64,000 nt of DNA from CAWDZK01 sp963807005 (lineage in GTDB: Bacteria > Actinomycetota > Actinomycetes > JACCUZ01), in the NCBI GenBank assembly GCA_963807005.1, contig CAWDZK010000004.1, positions 496,001-560,000 of the forward strand, in the 5' to 3' direction. Positions 47,482 through 55,622 of this stretch are shown in pieces. The position numbers and the translations under genes were made by a program. Positions within the stretch are counted from its first letter, which is position 1. Each line of letters begins with the position of its first letter. The notes under the pieces were generated by a model. That model saw only the letters and a list, made by a program, of their open reading frames with translations. It was not told the origin of the DNA and did not search any database.

Positions 47482-49265
47482 TCAGCTCTTGATGTTGGCG
47501 GGTGTCGGGACCTCGCCGGTGTAGTTGGAGGCCCAGACAGCGTTGGTCCACTGCGGGAAGTACGGCGGGGACGCGTACTTCAGCCGCTTGTCGTAGCGGT
47601 AGTCCTTGAGGTAGCCGTAGGTCGCGCTGCCCTGGCCCACGACGCCGCGCCACTTCTGGGCGATCGAGCCACGGACGTAGAGCTTGCCCTGGTAGCTGCC
47701 CCGGTTGTAGGTCTCGACGAAGAAGCTGTGCTGCAGCGTCTGGATGGAGCCGGAGATCTGGATGCCGTTCGACGGGAAGGGCGCGTTGCCGTTGTCCACG
47801 TCGTTGTAGCGGTGCGGCCAGGCGGAGACCTCGCTGGGGCTGTTCTTCCAGCCGTAGTTGGCGCTGCTCTTGGCGCACTTGCTGGAGTTGCTCTCCTTGC
47901 ACTCCCAAGTGTCCACCCAGGGGTGGAAGACGCCCACCGAGTTGCACGCGACCAGGCCGAGCATGTCGCTGCCGGCGATGCCGTCGGCCAGCACCAGGTC
48001 ACCCGTCACGGTGATGGTGTTGGACGTGGCCAGTGTGACCCGGCCCTTGAGCGTGCCCTCGACGTAGGCGTTGCCCTGTCCGCAGTACCGGGTCTGCTCG
48101 GTCATGTTGAGGTCGTACTGGTACTCGTACTGGCTCGAGGACGGGCCGTTGTACGTCCCGAGCGGGAGCCCGTCGCCGATCTCCCCCGACTTGCACTGGT
48201 GCAGGCCGCTGACGCCGTCCTTGACGTAGATCACCTGGTCGGTCGGCACGTTGACGGTGGCCGGGAACGGGTTGTTCCCGCCGCAAGCGGCAGTGGTCTG
48301 CGACTCCTTGCTCCAGACCGTCATGGTGCCGTTGGCGTTGAACTTGATCCGGGTGGCGCCGCGGTACTGGCAGCCCGGGTAGTTCTGGAACTCGTCGCTG
48401 TTGTCCGGCAGGTACTTGGGGTCGGAGTAGGTCGGGAAGCTGGAGCCGTAGTCGGCCCCGTTGCCGGTGCGGTCGCAGTTCCCATAGGTGCTCGGCTGAC
48501 CGGCGACGGCGTTCTTGCACTTCGGGTCCGAGGTCTCCATACCGCCGGCGAACTTCGGCTTGACACCGCTCAGGTTCGTCATCAGCGGGGTGTCGTTGGT
48601 GTGGGCAGGCCCGTCCAGGGTGTCACCGCCGATGAAGGTGATCTCCACGCAGCCGGAGCCGTTGGTCTTGCGGCCGTTCCACCAGTAGCTCGGAGCAGCG
48701 CGAGGGCATACCACTCGGGTAGAAGTGCACGTTGTCCGGGTCGGCGTCCTCATGGTCGGTGTAGTACAGGAACTGGGTCGAGCCGCCGCGGCCGACACCG
48801 ACCTGGAGGGTACGGGTGGTCCCGCCCACCTTGCCGGTGGAGGTCACCTGCACCACGCCGTCGCTGTTGAGCATCGAGGTGTCGATGTCGTAGTGGTAGG
48901 AACCGAGCGACGGGTTGCCCGAGTCCAGCGGCTTCCAGCCGGCCTTCGTCGCGGTCGTCCAGCCGCAGGTGTTCGTGCCGGTGTTCGGGCCCCTTCAGCG
49001 CGACGTTCGCGCAGTCCACCGGGGTGCGGGCGTAGTTGTCGTTGCGGTTGAGGTAGCCGATGTAGTCGTCGACTCCGGCCTGGGCCGCGGCAAGCGCGCC
49101 GTTCCAGTCCTGGTCCTTGCGGGAGGACTTCTGGGTGTCCAGCGCGTAGCCGAGGCCGGCGAAGGCGAACATGCTGGCGATCAGCATGCTCCCGACGACG
49201 AGCACCATGCCGACACCGTCGTCGCCGGACGGCCGGCGTCCCCGCAAGAGTGTGGGCAGGCTCAT
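47482..49265 (-). CDS. Large PilX-like pilus-tip or minor pilin protein, two frameshifts
   Basis: Reconstructed as 593 residues from three frames. The N terminus (MSLPTLLRGRRPSGDDGVGM, helix VLVVGSMLIASMFAFAGLGY) is PilX-like without a classical GFTLIE. The exported part has DWNGALAAAQAGVDDYIGYL and later GGDTLDGPAHTNDTPLMTNL, GVKPKFAGGMETSDPKCKN, a pattern seen in DUF4900-type pilus proteins. Many Cys, Asn, Tyr and Gly suggest a disulfide-rich surface protein. The breaks are at ~48990 (GGGG for GGG, restoring KGPNTGTNTC) and ~48700 (CCC for CC); removing both gives an exact codon multiple. Last gene of the pilA operon. Confidence 0.75.
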
Positions 49266-49266
49266 G

Positions 49267-49980
49267 TCATCCCTCGTTCTCGGCGCGCACGACGGCGTCG
49301 TGGTTGGGCAGGGCGATCCGCAGCACGTAGGTCGTGCCGTCGCTGAACCGGGTCTTCTGCTGAGAGACGGTGACGGAGACGTCGACGGCGTCGACGACCT
49401 CGAGCTGGGCCGCGGTCAGAGGTGGCACCGGTGAGCGGAACACCCAGGGCGTCGTAGTACCTGAACAGCGGCGCACCGGAGGTGACGACGCCGCGGGCGA
49501 GCACCTTGGTGCTGGTCGCGCAGGTGGGCAGCAGTTCGGGTCGCAGTAGATGAAGGCCTTGCTGGTCCCGACCCGCGGCAGCGGCTTCTGGGCTGTCTGG
49601 GTGAGGACCCCGCCGGCGACCTTGTAGGTCACCTTGGTCGGCCCGATCGTGTTGTTCGGGTTGTCGATGTTCGCGTAGAACTGGATCAAGTTCGGCGTAG
49701 CCAGGATGAACGCCGCCTCGGTCGAGCTACTGGTGTCGTAGAGCTGGCTCGGCAGGATCGCGGTGCGCAGGCTCCTGCTCATCGCCGAGATCGCGATCTT
49801 GGCGTCCTGGGTCTCCACCAGCCGGGCGTTGGTGCTGCCGACGCTGCGGATCGAGGTGATGTACAGCGTGCCGCACGCGATCAGCAGGATGCTGAACACC
49901 ATCATCGAGACGGCGATCTCGACGATCGAGGTCCCGGAGTCGGGTCGCTCCCGGAGCCGGCGCAGGCGGTGGAGAGGCAT
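49267..49980 (-). CDS. Minor pilin, PilW-like, two compensating frameshifts
   Basis: 237 residues. Class III signal with G before TSIVEIAVSMMVFSILLIAC; PilD should cut after PDSG. The body contains MSRSLRTAILPSQLYDTSSS and ends TTYVLRIALPNHDAVVRAEN. Between ~49445 and ~49515 the frame drifts: adding one base at ~49515 gives DPELLPTCATSTKVLARGVV, and removing a G at ~49445 returns to RSPVPPLTAAQLEVVDAVDV. The net length is unchanged. One nt before the PilX-like gene and sharing a base with the preceding gene (TGATG). Confidence 0.8.
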   Translation of the reverse strand: MPLHRLRRLRERPDSGTSIVEIAVSMMVFSILLIACGTLYITSIRSVGSTNARLVETQDAKIAISAMSRSLRTAILPSQLYDTSSSTEAAFILATPNLIQFYANIDNPNNTIGPTKVTYKVAGGVLTQTAQKPLPRVGTSKAFIYCDPNCCPPARPAPRCSPAASSPPVRRCSGTTTPWVFRSPVPPLTAAQLEVVDAVDVSVTVSQQKTRFSDGTTYVLRIALPNHDAVVRAENEG

Positions 49981-51288
49981 CAGGTCACCTCGAAGGTCTG
50001 GGTGGTGACGCCGGCGAACGTCGGTGTCAGGGGTTCGGTCCACGACTTGGACAGGTACGTGGCGGACAGCTGCCACTGGCCGTACGGGATCGAGACCAGC
50101 ACCTTGCCGTCGGCTGCGCTGGTGCCGAGGACCAGGGTCTTGTCGTAGGTGGTGCAGGACGTGCTGGTCGCGGTCACGACGACGCCGCCGACCGGAGTAC
50201 CGGTCGAGGTCGCCACGGTCAGGGCGACCGGGGCCAGCGTGGCCTGGACGCTCCCCAGCGCGCCCGGGGCCATGACCACCGGCGTGCCGCGGTTGCCCCC
50301 GGTCGGCGAACCAGCCGGGTCGGAGTCGGGGCAGCCGCCGGCCCACGCGGCGTACCCGTTGGTCGTCGGCCACAGGCCGGTGACCCGGGTGGTGGCAGAG
50401 GACGAGGTGAAGGTCTGCCGGGACGAGGCCACCGGCACGTTCGGCTTGACGTAGTTGACCGCGGGCAGCGGGCTGGCGATCGGGTAGCCCGCCTGGGCGG
50501 TCAGGGTGATGTCCATGCTGGCGGCCTGGTCGTACGTCATGGACGACCGCGCGAGCGAGCCGGCGGAGACCACGACGCTCTTGGTCGAGCTCTGGACACC
50601 GGTCTGGTCCACCCAGCCCGGCTGGTTCAGCAGCAACGAGTAGGTGCCGGCCGTCCCGACCTGGAACACGGCACAGCCGGAGGCGTCGGTGACCTGGCTG
50701 AAGCCACCGCCCGGGCCGCTGGCCGAGATCGGCACGCCCACCGTCGCCAGGCCGGCGGCGTTCTGCACCTTCATGGCGATGAAAGCGGTGCTCAGGTTGT
50801 CCAGCGTGCCCTTCGGCGGGGTGAGCAGCGTGGTGGCGCGGACCGGCTTGACCGTCGCCATCCGCGGCCAGGTGACCTGGACGTTGACCCGCAGGCTGGG
50901 GTGGTTGACCAGGCTGCCGCCGTCGCAGGCGCTCGTACCGTTGCCGGTCGGCAGCCACTCGACCTGGCGACGGACGGTGAAGCTGGTGCCGTCGACGACG
51001 CTCGGACCGGTGCCGGTACAGCGGGTGCGGGTCGGTCACCGTGCCGGAGCCGGCGATCACCGCGACGTCGGCGTCGGAGGAGAAGAACTGGTTGCGGGTG
51101 ATCTCGACCTCGCGGGCGGCCAGGTTGGAGGCGGCCACCCGCTGGCGCGCGGACTTGGACACCCGCAGCGCGTCGGTCAGGGTGAGGCCGACGGCACCGG
51201 CCAGCACCATGAGCACGGTGCAGGCGAGCATCACCTCGATGAGCGTGAAGCCGCTGTCGACGTCCGGGGTGCGCCGCGGGCTCAGCAT
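49980..51288 (-). CDS. Minor prepilin with large Ig-like C-terminal region, one frameshift
   Basis: 435 residues. Classical prepilin start, PDVDSG then FTLIEVMLACTVLMVLAGAV. Residues ~140-435 are a beta-rich extension with carboxypeptidase-regulatory/Ig-like repeats (VGVPISASGPGGGFSQVTDA, GCAVFQVGTAGTYSLLLNQP; VGGVVVTATSTSCTTYDKTL, ADGKVLVSIPYGQWQLSATY). One extra C near 51020 breaks the frame; removing it gives TDPHRCTGTGPSVVDGTSFT. Much larger than common minor pilins (~150-200 aa), so it may be a tip adhesin. Starts 6 nt inside the previous gene's end. Confidence 0.8.
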
Positions 51289-51722
51289 GTCCCGTTCTCC
51301 AGTCCGTTGGCCGCCGAGTAGCGGAAGTTCTTGACCGCGCCAGCCGGGTCGGTGAGCGACACGCACCAGCCGGTCGGGTTGGTCGAGTCCGCTCGACGCA
51401 CCCGAGGTCGGTGCGGCCGTGCCCTTGGTCAGATCGACGACCGCCGTGTAGGTCCCGTCGGTGAGGGTCGCCTTGCCCGGGTTGACGGTGAGGTCCAGCA
51501 CCAGGCCGGTGCCGCCGTCGACGTAGTAGGTCGCGACCTCCTTGCCGAGGTTCGAGACGTCGGTCTTGGTGGTGGCGTCGTGCGCCTTGGCCCGCTGGCT
51601 GAGGAAGACCGGGACGGCGATCCCGGCGAGAGTCGCCGATGACGATCATCACGACGAGCAGCTCGATCAGGCTGAAGCCGCGGTCCGACCCGGTCGGTCG
51701 GTGGCGCGTCCGTCGGCAGCAC
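51282..51722 (-). CDS. Type IV pilin (second copy), three frameshifts
   Basis: 145 residues after correction. N terminus MLPTDAPPTDRSDRG, cut before FSLIELLVVMIVIG. The mature part reads LAGIAVPVFLSQRAKAHDAT, TKTDVSNLGKEVATYYVDGG, and ends in NPTGWCVSLTDPAG and GLENGTC, a C-terminal disulfide loop like that of PilA. Extra bases near 51690 (GGG for GG), 51645 and 51395 break the frame; 441 minus 3 is exactly 146 codons. GTG 51722 follows GAGAGGAG. Confidence 0.78.
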
Positions 51723-51898
51723 GTCGGTCTCCTCTCGCGGTCCGGCAGCGTCTGGTTGTTTCGGCGTCGGCCGGCGCCGCCTTGAGGTGGCCGGCGAAGC
51801 ACAGGTGGGGCGGTCACCCGCTCGGGTGACCGCCCCGCCTGTGGTTCAGGTCGCGCTCGGGTCCGGGGTTGCCGGCCGAGCCCGGTTCGTCACTCGGG

Positions 51899-52319
51899 TC
51901 AGCAGGAGGTGGTCGAGAGACCGTTCTGCGCCGAGTAGTAGACGTTCGACAGGGTGCCGGCACCGGCGGTGAGCGGCAGGCGCGACGCACCAGTCGGTGT
52001 CGTTGGTGCGGCCGAGAACACCGGCGTGCCCATCTTGTTGCTCTGCTTGCCGATGTCGCTGCCGTTCAGGGTGTACGCGGCCGGCAGTGGCGGTCACGGT
52101 CGGAACGGCGGTGTTGTCGACGAAGTAGGTGGCGATCTCCTTGCCGATCGTGGACACGTCCGACTTGGCGGCGGTGTCCACGGCCTTCTTCCGCTGGTTC
52201 AGGAAGACGGGGATGGCGATGGCGGCGAGGATACCGATGATGATCATCACGACGAGGAGCTCGATCAGGGTGAAGCCCTGGTCCTTCTCCTCCGCCGACT
52301 TGCGGATGCGAGCGAGCAT
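51899..52319 (-). CDS. pilA: Major type IV pilin PilA, three frameshifts in the 3' half
   Basis: 139 residues after correction. MLARIRKSAEEKDQG, cut before FTLIELLVVMIIIGILAAIA, then IPVFLNQRKKAVDTAAKSDV. The 3' half reads AAYTLNGSDIGKQSNKMGTP, VFSARTNDTDWCVALPLTAG, then YYSAQNGLSTTSC at the stop, with the pilin disulfide pair. Indels: extra base ~52085, missing base ~52013, extra base ~51987; the net +1 matches the length (421 nt). The stop and cysteines survive in frame, so the gene is probably intact in the cell. First in the operon, behind a riboswitch. Confidence 0.88.
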
Positions 52320-52374
52320 GTGATGCTCCGTCCTTTCAGGACCGATTCCGTGAACCGCGCCGCCGGTCCCTCGC

Positions 52375-52392
52375 GGCACCCGGGTGGGTGCC
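52375..52392 (-). promoter_or_regulatory. Hairpin in the pilA leader, likely riboswitch expression platform
   Basis: GGCACCC-ACCC-GGGTGCC, perfect 7-bp stem. Its 5' arm shares two bases with the putative 3' closing strand of the upstream aptamer, so the two helices would partly compete. The pilA ribosome-binding site (GGACGGAG) is ~50 nt further on. Confidence 0.5.
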
Positions 52393-52479
52393 GGCCGAGG
52401 CAGCTGGGCGGACCGCGCAGGTGCGCGGCTCCCTGGCTTTGCGACCCCGTCTCTCGACGGGTGTGCCGTGTCTGGCCGG
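52391..52479 (-). promoter_or_regulatory. GEMM-I (c-di-GMP-I) riboswitch-like element before pilA
   Basis: Core on the minus strand: GGC-ACA-CCCGTC-GAGA-GACGGG-GTCGCAAA-GCC. This matches the GEMM-I architecture GGC-AAA-stem-GNRA-stem-GACGCAAA-GCC with the same spacer lengths, including the near-invariant GCAAAGCC. A second arm GGGAGCCGCGC-ACCT-GCGCGGTCCGCCC follows, and CCGGCC/GGCCGG flank the whole. The 3' segment after the second arm (AGCTGCCTC) departs from the consensus, so ligand choice (c-di-GMP or 3',3'-cGAMP) cannot be read. An RNA-level switch on pilin synthesis is the natural role. Confidence 0.7.
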
Positions 52480-52502
52480 TGCGGCTCGTTGACAGTGAGA
52501 TG

Positions 52503-52529
52503 TTCGGCCCGAGCACGCGGGCACTTGAG
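52503..52529 (-). promoter_or_regulatory. Sigma-28 (FliA/WhiG)-like promoter of the pilA operon
   Basis: CTCAAG (52529-52524), 15 nt, GCCGAA (52508-52503), minus strand. Transcription would begin shortly before the riboswitch, giving a ~180-nt leader. This accounts for most of the 322-nt gap between pilC and pilA, along with the pilC terminator. Confidence 0.7.
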
Positions 52530-52578
52530 TGCTGGACCGGCATTTCTCCAGCCGTCCCCCCAACGGCCTCATACGTTC

Positions 52579-52613
52579 GGAGGGTGCCGGCCCCGATGGG
52601 GCCGGCACCCTCC
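52579..52613 (-). terminator. Terminator of pilT-pilC
   Basis: GGAGGGTGCCGGCCCC - GAT - GGGGCCGGCACCCTCC, a perfect 16-bp stem with a 3-nt loop, 28 nt past the pilC stop. It insulates the pilA unit. Confidence 0.85.
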
Positions 52614-52641
52614 GGTGACGGTCGTTCTGAGCCGCGGACGG

Positions 52642-53868
52642 CTACTTGATCATGTTGAAGACGCTGAAGATCGGCATGTAGAGCGCGATGATCATCGACC
52701 CGATGATCCCGCCCAGTACGGCGATCATCAGCGGCTCGATCAGGGAGGTGAGTGCCTCGGTGGTGGCCTCGACCTCCTGGTCGTAGAAGTCCGAGATCTT
52801 GTGCAGCATCTCGTCCAGGGCGCCGGTGTCCTCACCGACCGACATCATCTGCACGACCATCGGCGGGAAGACCGCATGGGCCTCCAGCGGGCGCGACAGC
52901 GTCTCACCGCTGCGCACGCTCTCCTCGACGTCCTGGATGGCCCGCTCGAGCACCACGTTGCCGGTGGTGCTGGAGACGATCTCGAGCGCCTGCAGGATCG
53001 GGACGCCGGAGCGCATCATGGTGCCGAGGTTGCGGCTGAACCGGCTCAGCGCGATCTTCTGGACCAGCGTCCCGAAGACCGGTGCCTTGAGCTTGAGCGG
53101 GTCCAGCGCGTTCCGGACCACCATCTTGTTCTTGACCTTCGGCCAGGTGATCACGAAGACGACCAGGCCGACCGCGCCGATCGGCGCCATGTACTTCATC
53201 GCGTCGCTGAGGAAGACCAGGATCCGGGTCGGCGCCGGCAGCTCGCCGCCCAGGTCCGCGAACATCTTGGCGAAGATCGGCACGATGAACAGCAGCATGC
53301 CGACCACGGCAAGGATCGCGATGACGAACACGACGACGGGGTAGGTCATCGCTGCCTTGACCTTGCCGCGCAGCTTGACCTCGGCCTCGTAGTTCTCGGC
53401 CAGCTGGAGCAGCACCGCGTCGAGGAAGCCGCCGACCTCGCCGGCGCGGATCATGTTGACCATCAGCGGCGGGAACGCCTTGGGGTGCTTCGCCATGGCC
53501 GAGGACAGCGCCTGGCCGGTCTCGACGTCGTTGCGGACCTCGCCCACGACCCGGCCGAGCTCCTTGTTCTCGCTCTGCTCGGACAGGATCGTCAGGGCGC
53601 GCAGCAGCGACAGGCTCGAGTTGATCATGACGGCGAACTGCCGCGACATGACAGCCAGGTCCTTGAGCTTGATCCGGCCGCTCAGACCCGGGATCTTGAT
53701 CTCGGTCTTCATGCCGGCGTTCTTCTTCTCCGAGATCTGCAGCGGCGCGTAGCCCATGCTCTTCAGCCGCTGCACCACCGCGGCCTGCGAGTCGGCCTCG
53801 AGCTGCCCGGAGACGATCTTGCCGCGCCGGTCCCGGACGGAGTACTGGAACGTGAGTGTCGCTGCCAT
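52642..53868 (-). CDS. pilC: Type IV pilus inner-membrane platform protein PilC
   Basis: 408 residues with two T2SF domains (~70-195 and ~275-400) and three membrane helices (VVVFVIAILAVVGMLLFIVP; GAVGLVVFVIT; LIEPLMIAVLGGIIGSMIIA). Motifs include GEVGGFLDAVLLQLAENYEA and its repeat GEDTGALDEMLHKISDFYDQ. It couples the PilB/PilT motors to pilin addition and removal. 13 nt after pilT. Confidence 0.96.
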   Translation of the reverse strand: MAATLTFQYSVRDRRGKIVSGQLEADSQAAVVQRLKSMGYAPLQISEKKNAGMKTEIKIPGLSGRIKLKDLAVMSRQFAVMINSSLSLLRALTILSEQSENKELGRVVGEVRNDVETGQALSSAMAKHPKAFPPLMVNMIRAGEVGGFLDAVLLQLAENYEAEVKLRGKVKAAMTYPVVVFVIAILAVVGMLLFIVPIFAKMFADLGGELPAPTRILVFLSDAMKYMAPIGAVGLVVFVITWPKVKNKMVVRNALDPLKLKAPVFGTLVQKIALSRFSRNLGTMMRSGVPILQALEIVSSTTGNVVLERAIQDVEESVRSGETLSRPLEAHAVFPPMVVQMMSVGEDTGALDEMLHKISDFYDQEVEATTEALTSLIEPLMIAVLGGIIGSMIIALYMPIFSVFNMIK

Positions 53869-53881
53869 GGTCTGTCAGTCC

Positions 53882-55480
53882 TCAGGATCGGCCGGCGAGG
53901 CGGTTGAAGTCCTCGATGTGGTGACACTTCTCCAGGCCGGTCTCGTAGCTGATCCGGCCGTTCATCACGAGGTCGGCGAGGTGCTGGTCCATCGTGTGCA
54001 TGCCGTGCTTCGCGCCCGCCTGCATCGCCGAGTAGATCTGGTGCGTCTTGCCCTCACGGATGAGGTTGCGGATGGCCGGGGTGGCCACCAGCACCTCGGT
54101 GGCGACGGCGCGGCCGCGGCCGTCCGCGGTCTTGGCCAGCGTCTGGCAGACCACGCCCTGCAGCGCGCCGGCCAGCTGCACCCGGACCTGCTGCTGCTGG
54201 TGGGCCGGGAAGACGTCGATCACGCGGTCGATCGTCTGCGCGGCGTCCTGCGTGTGCAGGGTGGCGAAGACCAGGTGGCCGGTCTCGGCGGCGGTCAGGG
54301 CCACCGAGATGGTCTCCAGGTCGCGCATCTCGCCGACCAGGATGATGTCGGGGTCCTGGCGCAGCACGTGCTTGAGCGCGTTCGCGAACGACCAGGTGTC
54401 CTCGCCGACCTCGCGCTGGTTGACGATGCACTGCTGGTGGCGGTGCAGGAACTCGATCGGGTCCTCGACCGTCATGATGTGCTCACGCCGGGTGCGGTTG
54501 GCCAGGTCGATCAGCGACGCGAGGGTCGTCGACTTGCCCGAGCCGGTCGGGCCGGTCACCAGGACGAAGCCGCGCGTCAGCTGGGCGAAGTTGGACACCG
54601 AGGCGGGGACGCCCAGGTCCTCGAGCTTCTTGATCTCGAACGGGATGACGCGGAAGGCCGCGCCGAGCGCGTCCCGCTGCCGGTAGAGGTTGACCCGGAA
54701 CCGGGCCCGGCCAGGGACGCTGTAGGCGAAGTCGAGCTCGAGGTTCTCCTCGAACTTCTCCCGCTGCTTCTGGGTCAGGGCCGCGTACATGACCCGCTGG
54801 ATGACCGGCGGGGTCAGGATCGGCTGGTCCTCGATCGGCATCAGCTCGCCGCGCAGCCGCACGCTGGGCCGGGCGCCCGAGGTCAGGTGCAGGTCCGAGC
54901 CACCGGAGTCGAGCACCACCATCAGCAGGTCGTTGAGGTTGATCTCCTCGCCCTCGGCGCTGTCCTCCGTGGAGGTGCGCAGGTAGGCGGACTCAGGTGC
55001 CTCGGAGTCGGCGATCCCGACGACGGCGTCGCCGCCCTCGACGTCCACGACGCTGGCGGCGTACGACTCGGCGACAGGTGCTGCCGCGACCGGCTCGGCG
55101 TACGGGGCCTGCTGCGGCACGACAGCGGCCGGGGCCACCGGGGCAACCGGCTCGACCTGCGCCACCGGCTCGACCGGGACGACCTGCTGGAGCGGAGACA
55201 CCGGTGCGGCGACCGGCGCGGCCGGCTCCAGCGTGTACGGCGACGGCGCGTCCAACGGCCCGGCCGACAGGGTCTCGGCGGCCGGCACCGGCTCAGGGGC
55301 GGGCGCCGGGACCGGCGCCTGGGCGGCGCCGAAGGGCGACGCGCCCGGCTGCTCGGCCACGAAGGAGTAGGTCCACCCGCCGGCGGGGTCCTCCGGCGCG
55401 ACAGAGGGGACCGCGGCAGGAGCGAACGCTCCCGGCTCGGACGGCTCCTGCGCCTCCGGCTGGTATCCGGACGTTTCCAC
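53882..55480 (-). CDS. pilT: Pilus retraction ATPase PilT with long Pro/Ala-rich N-terminal extension
   Basis: 532 residues. The hexameric ATPase core starts at ~179 (INLNDLLMVVLDSGGSDLHL) with Walker A VTGPTGSGKSTTLASLID, Asp box TVEDPIEFLH, Walker B DPDIILVGEMRDLETI and His box ATLHTQDAAQTIDRV, the AIRNLIREGK segment of PilT. Typical PilT is ~350 residues; the first ~178 are Pro/Ala/Val/Glu-rich low complexity. Start GTG 55480 (in-frame alternatives downstream would shorten the extension). The promoter lies 59 nt upstream. Confidence 0.93.
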   Translation of the reverse strand: METSGYQPEAQEPSEPGAFAPAAVPSVAPEDPAGGWTYSFVAEQPGASPFGAAQAPVPAPAPEPVPAAETLSAGPLDAPSPYTLEPAAPVAAPVSPLQQVVPVEPVAQVEPVAPVAPAAVVPQQAPYAEPVAAAPVAESYAASVVDVEGGDAVVGIADSEAPESAYLRTSTEDSAEGEEINLNDLLMVVLDSGGSDLHLTSGARPSVRLRGELMPIEDQPILTPPVIQRVMYAALTQKQREKFEENLELDFAYSVPGRARFRVNLYRQRDALGAAFRVIPFEIKKLEDLGVPASVSNFAQLTRGFVLVTGPTGSGKSTTLASLIDLANRTRREHIMTVEDPIEFLHRHQQCIVNQREVGEDTWSFANALKHVLRQDPDIILVGEMRDLETISVALTAAETGHLVFATLHTQDAAQTIDRVIDVFPAHQQQQVRVQLAGALQGVVCQTLAKTADGRGRAVATEVLVATPAIRNLIREGKTHQIYSAMQAGAKHGMHTMDQHLADLVMNGRISYETGLEKCHHIEDFNRLAGRS

Positions 55481-55538
55481 CTGATGCCCCTCTCGGCCTC
55501 TGCACCGCACGTGTCGTACGGCACCTCTGCAGGCTTGG

Positions 55539-55565
55539 ATCGGACGGGAGGGCCCGGGCCTTGAG
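55539..55565 (-). promoter_or_regulatory. Sigma-28 (FliA/WhiG)-like promoter of pilT
   Basis: CTCAAG (55565-55560), 15 nt, TCCGAT (55544-55539), minus strand, with the same CTCA-N17 spacing as the other pil promoters. Located in the 142-nt pilB-pilT gap. Confidence 0.65.
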
Positions 55566-55622
55566 CGCGGCGGGCCACCTTGAGCAAGTCTTGGTCCTCG
55601 GCGGCGCCGGTCCAGCGGCCCT

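Noticed and set aside
47482..52319. Interpreting the broken pilin genes as programmed frameshifting or as a shufflon
   Set aside because: No slippery heptamers, no inverted crossover sites or recombinase gene; many indels are simple run-length changes in short G or C runs.
55558..55584. Second CTCAAG (55584-55579) upstream of pilT as another sigma-28 promoter
   Set aside because: The bases 17 nt downstream read CAAGGC, not a CCGA-type -10.
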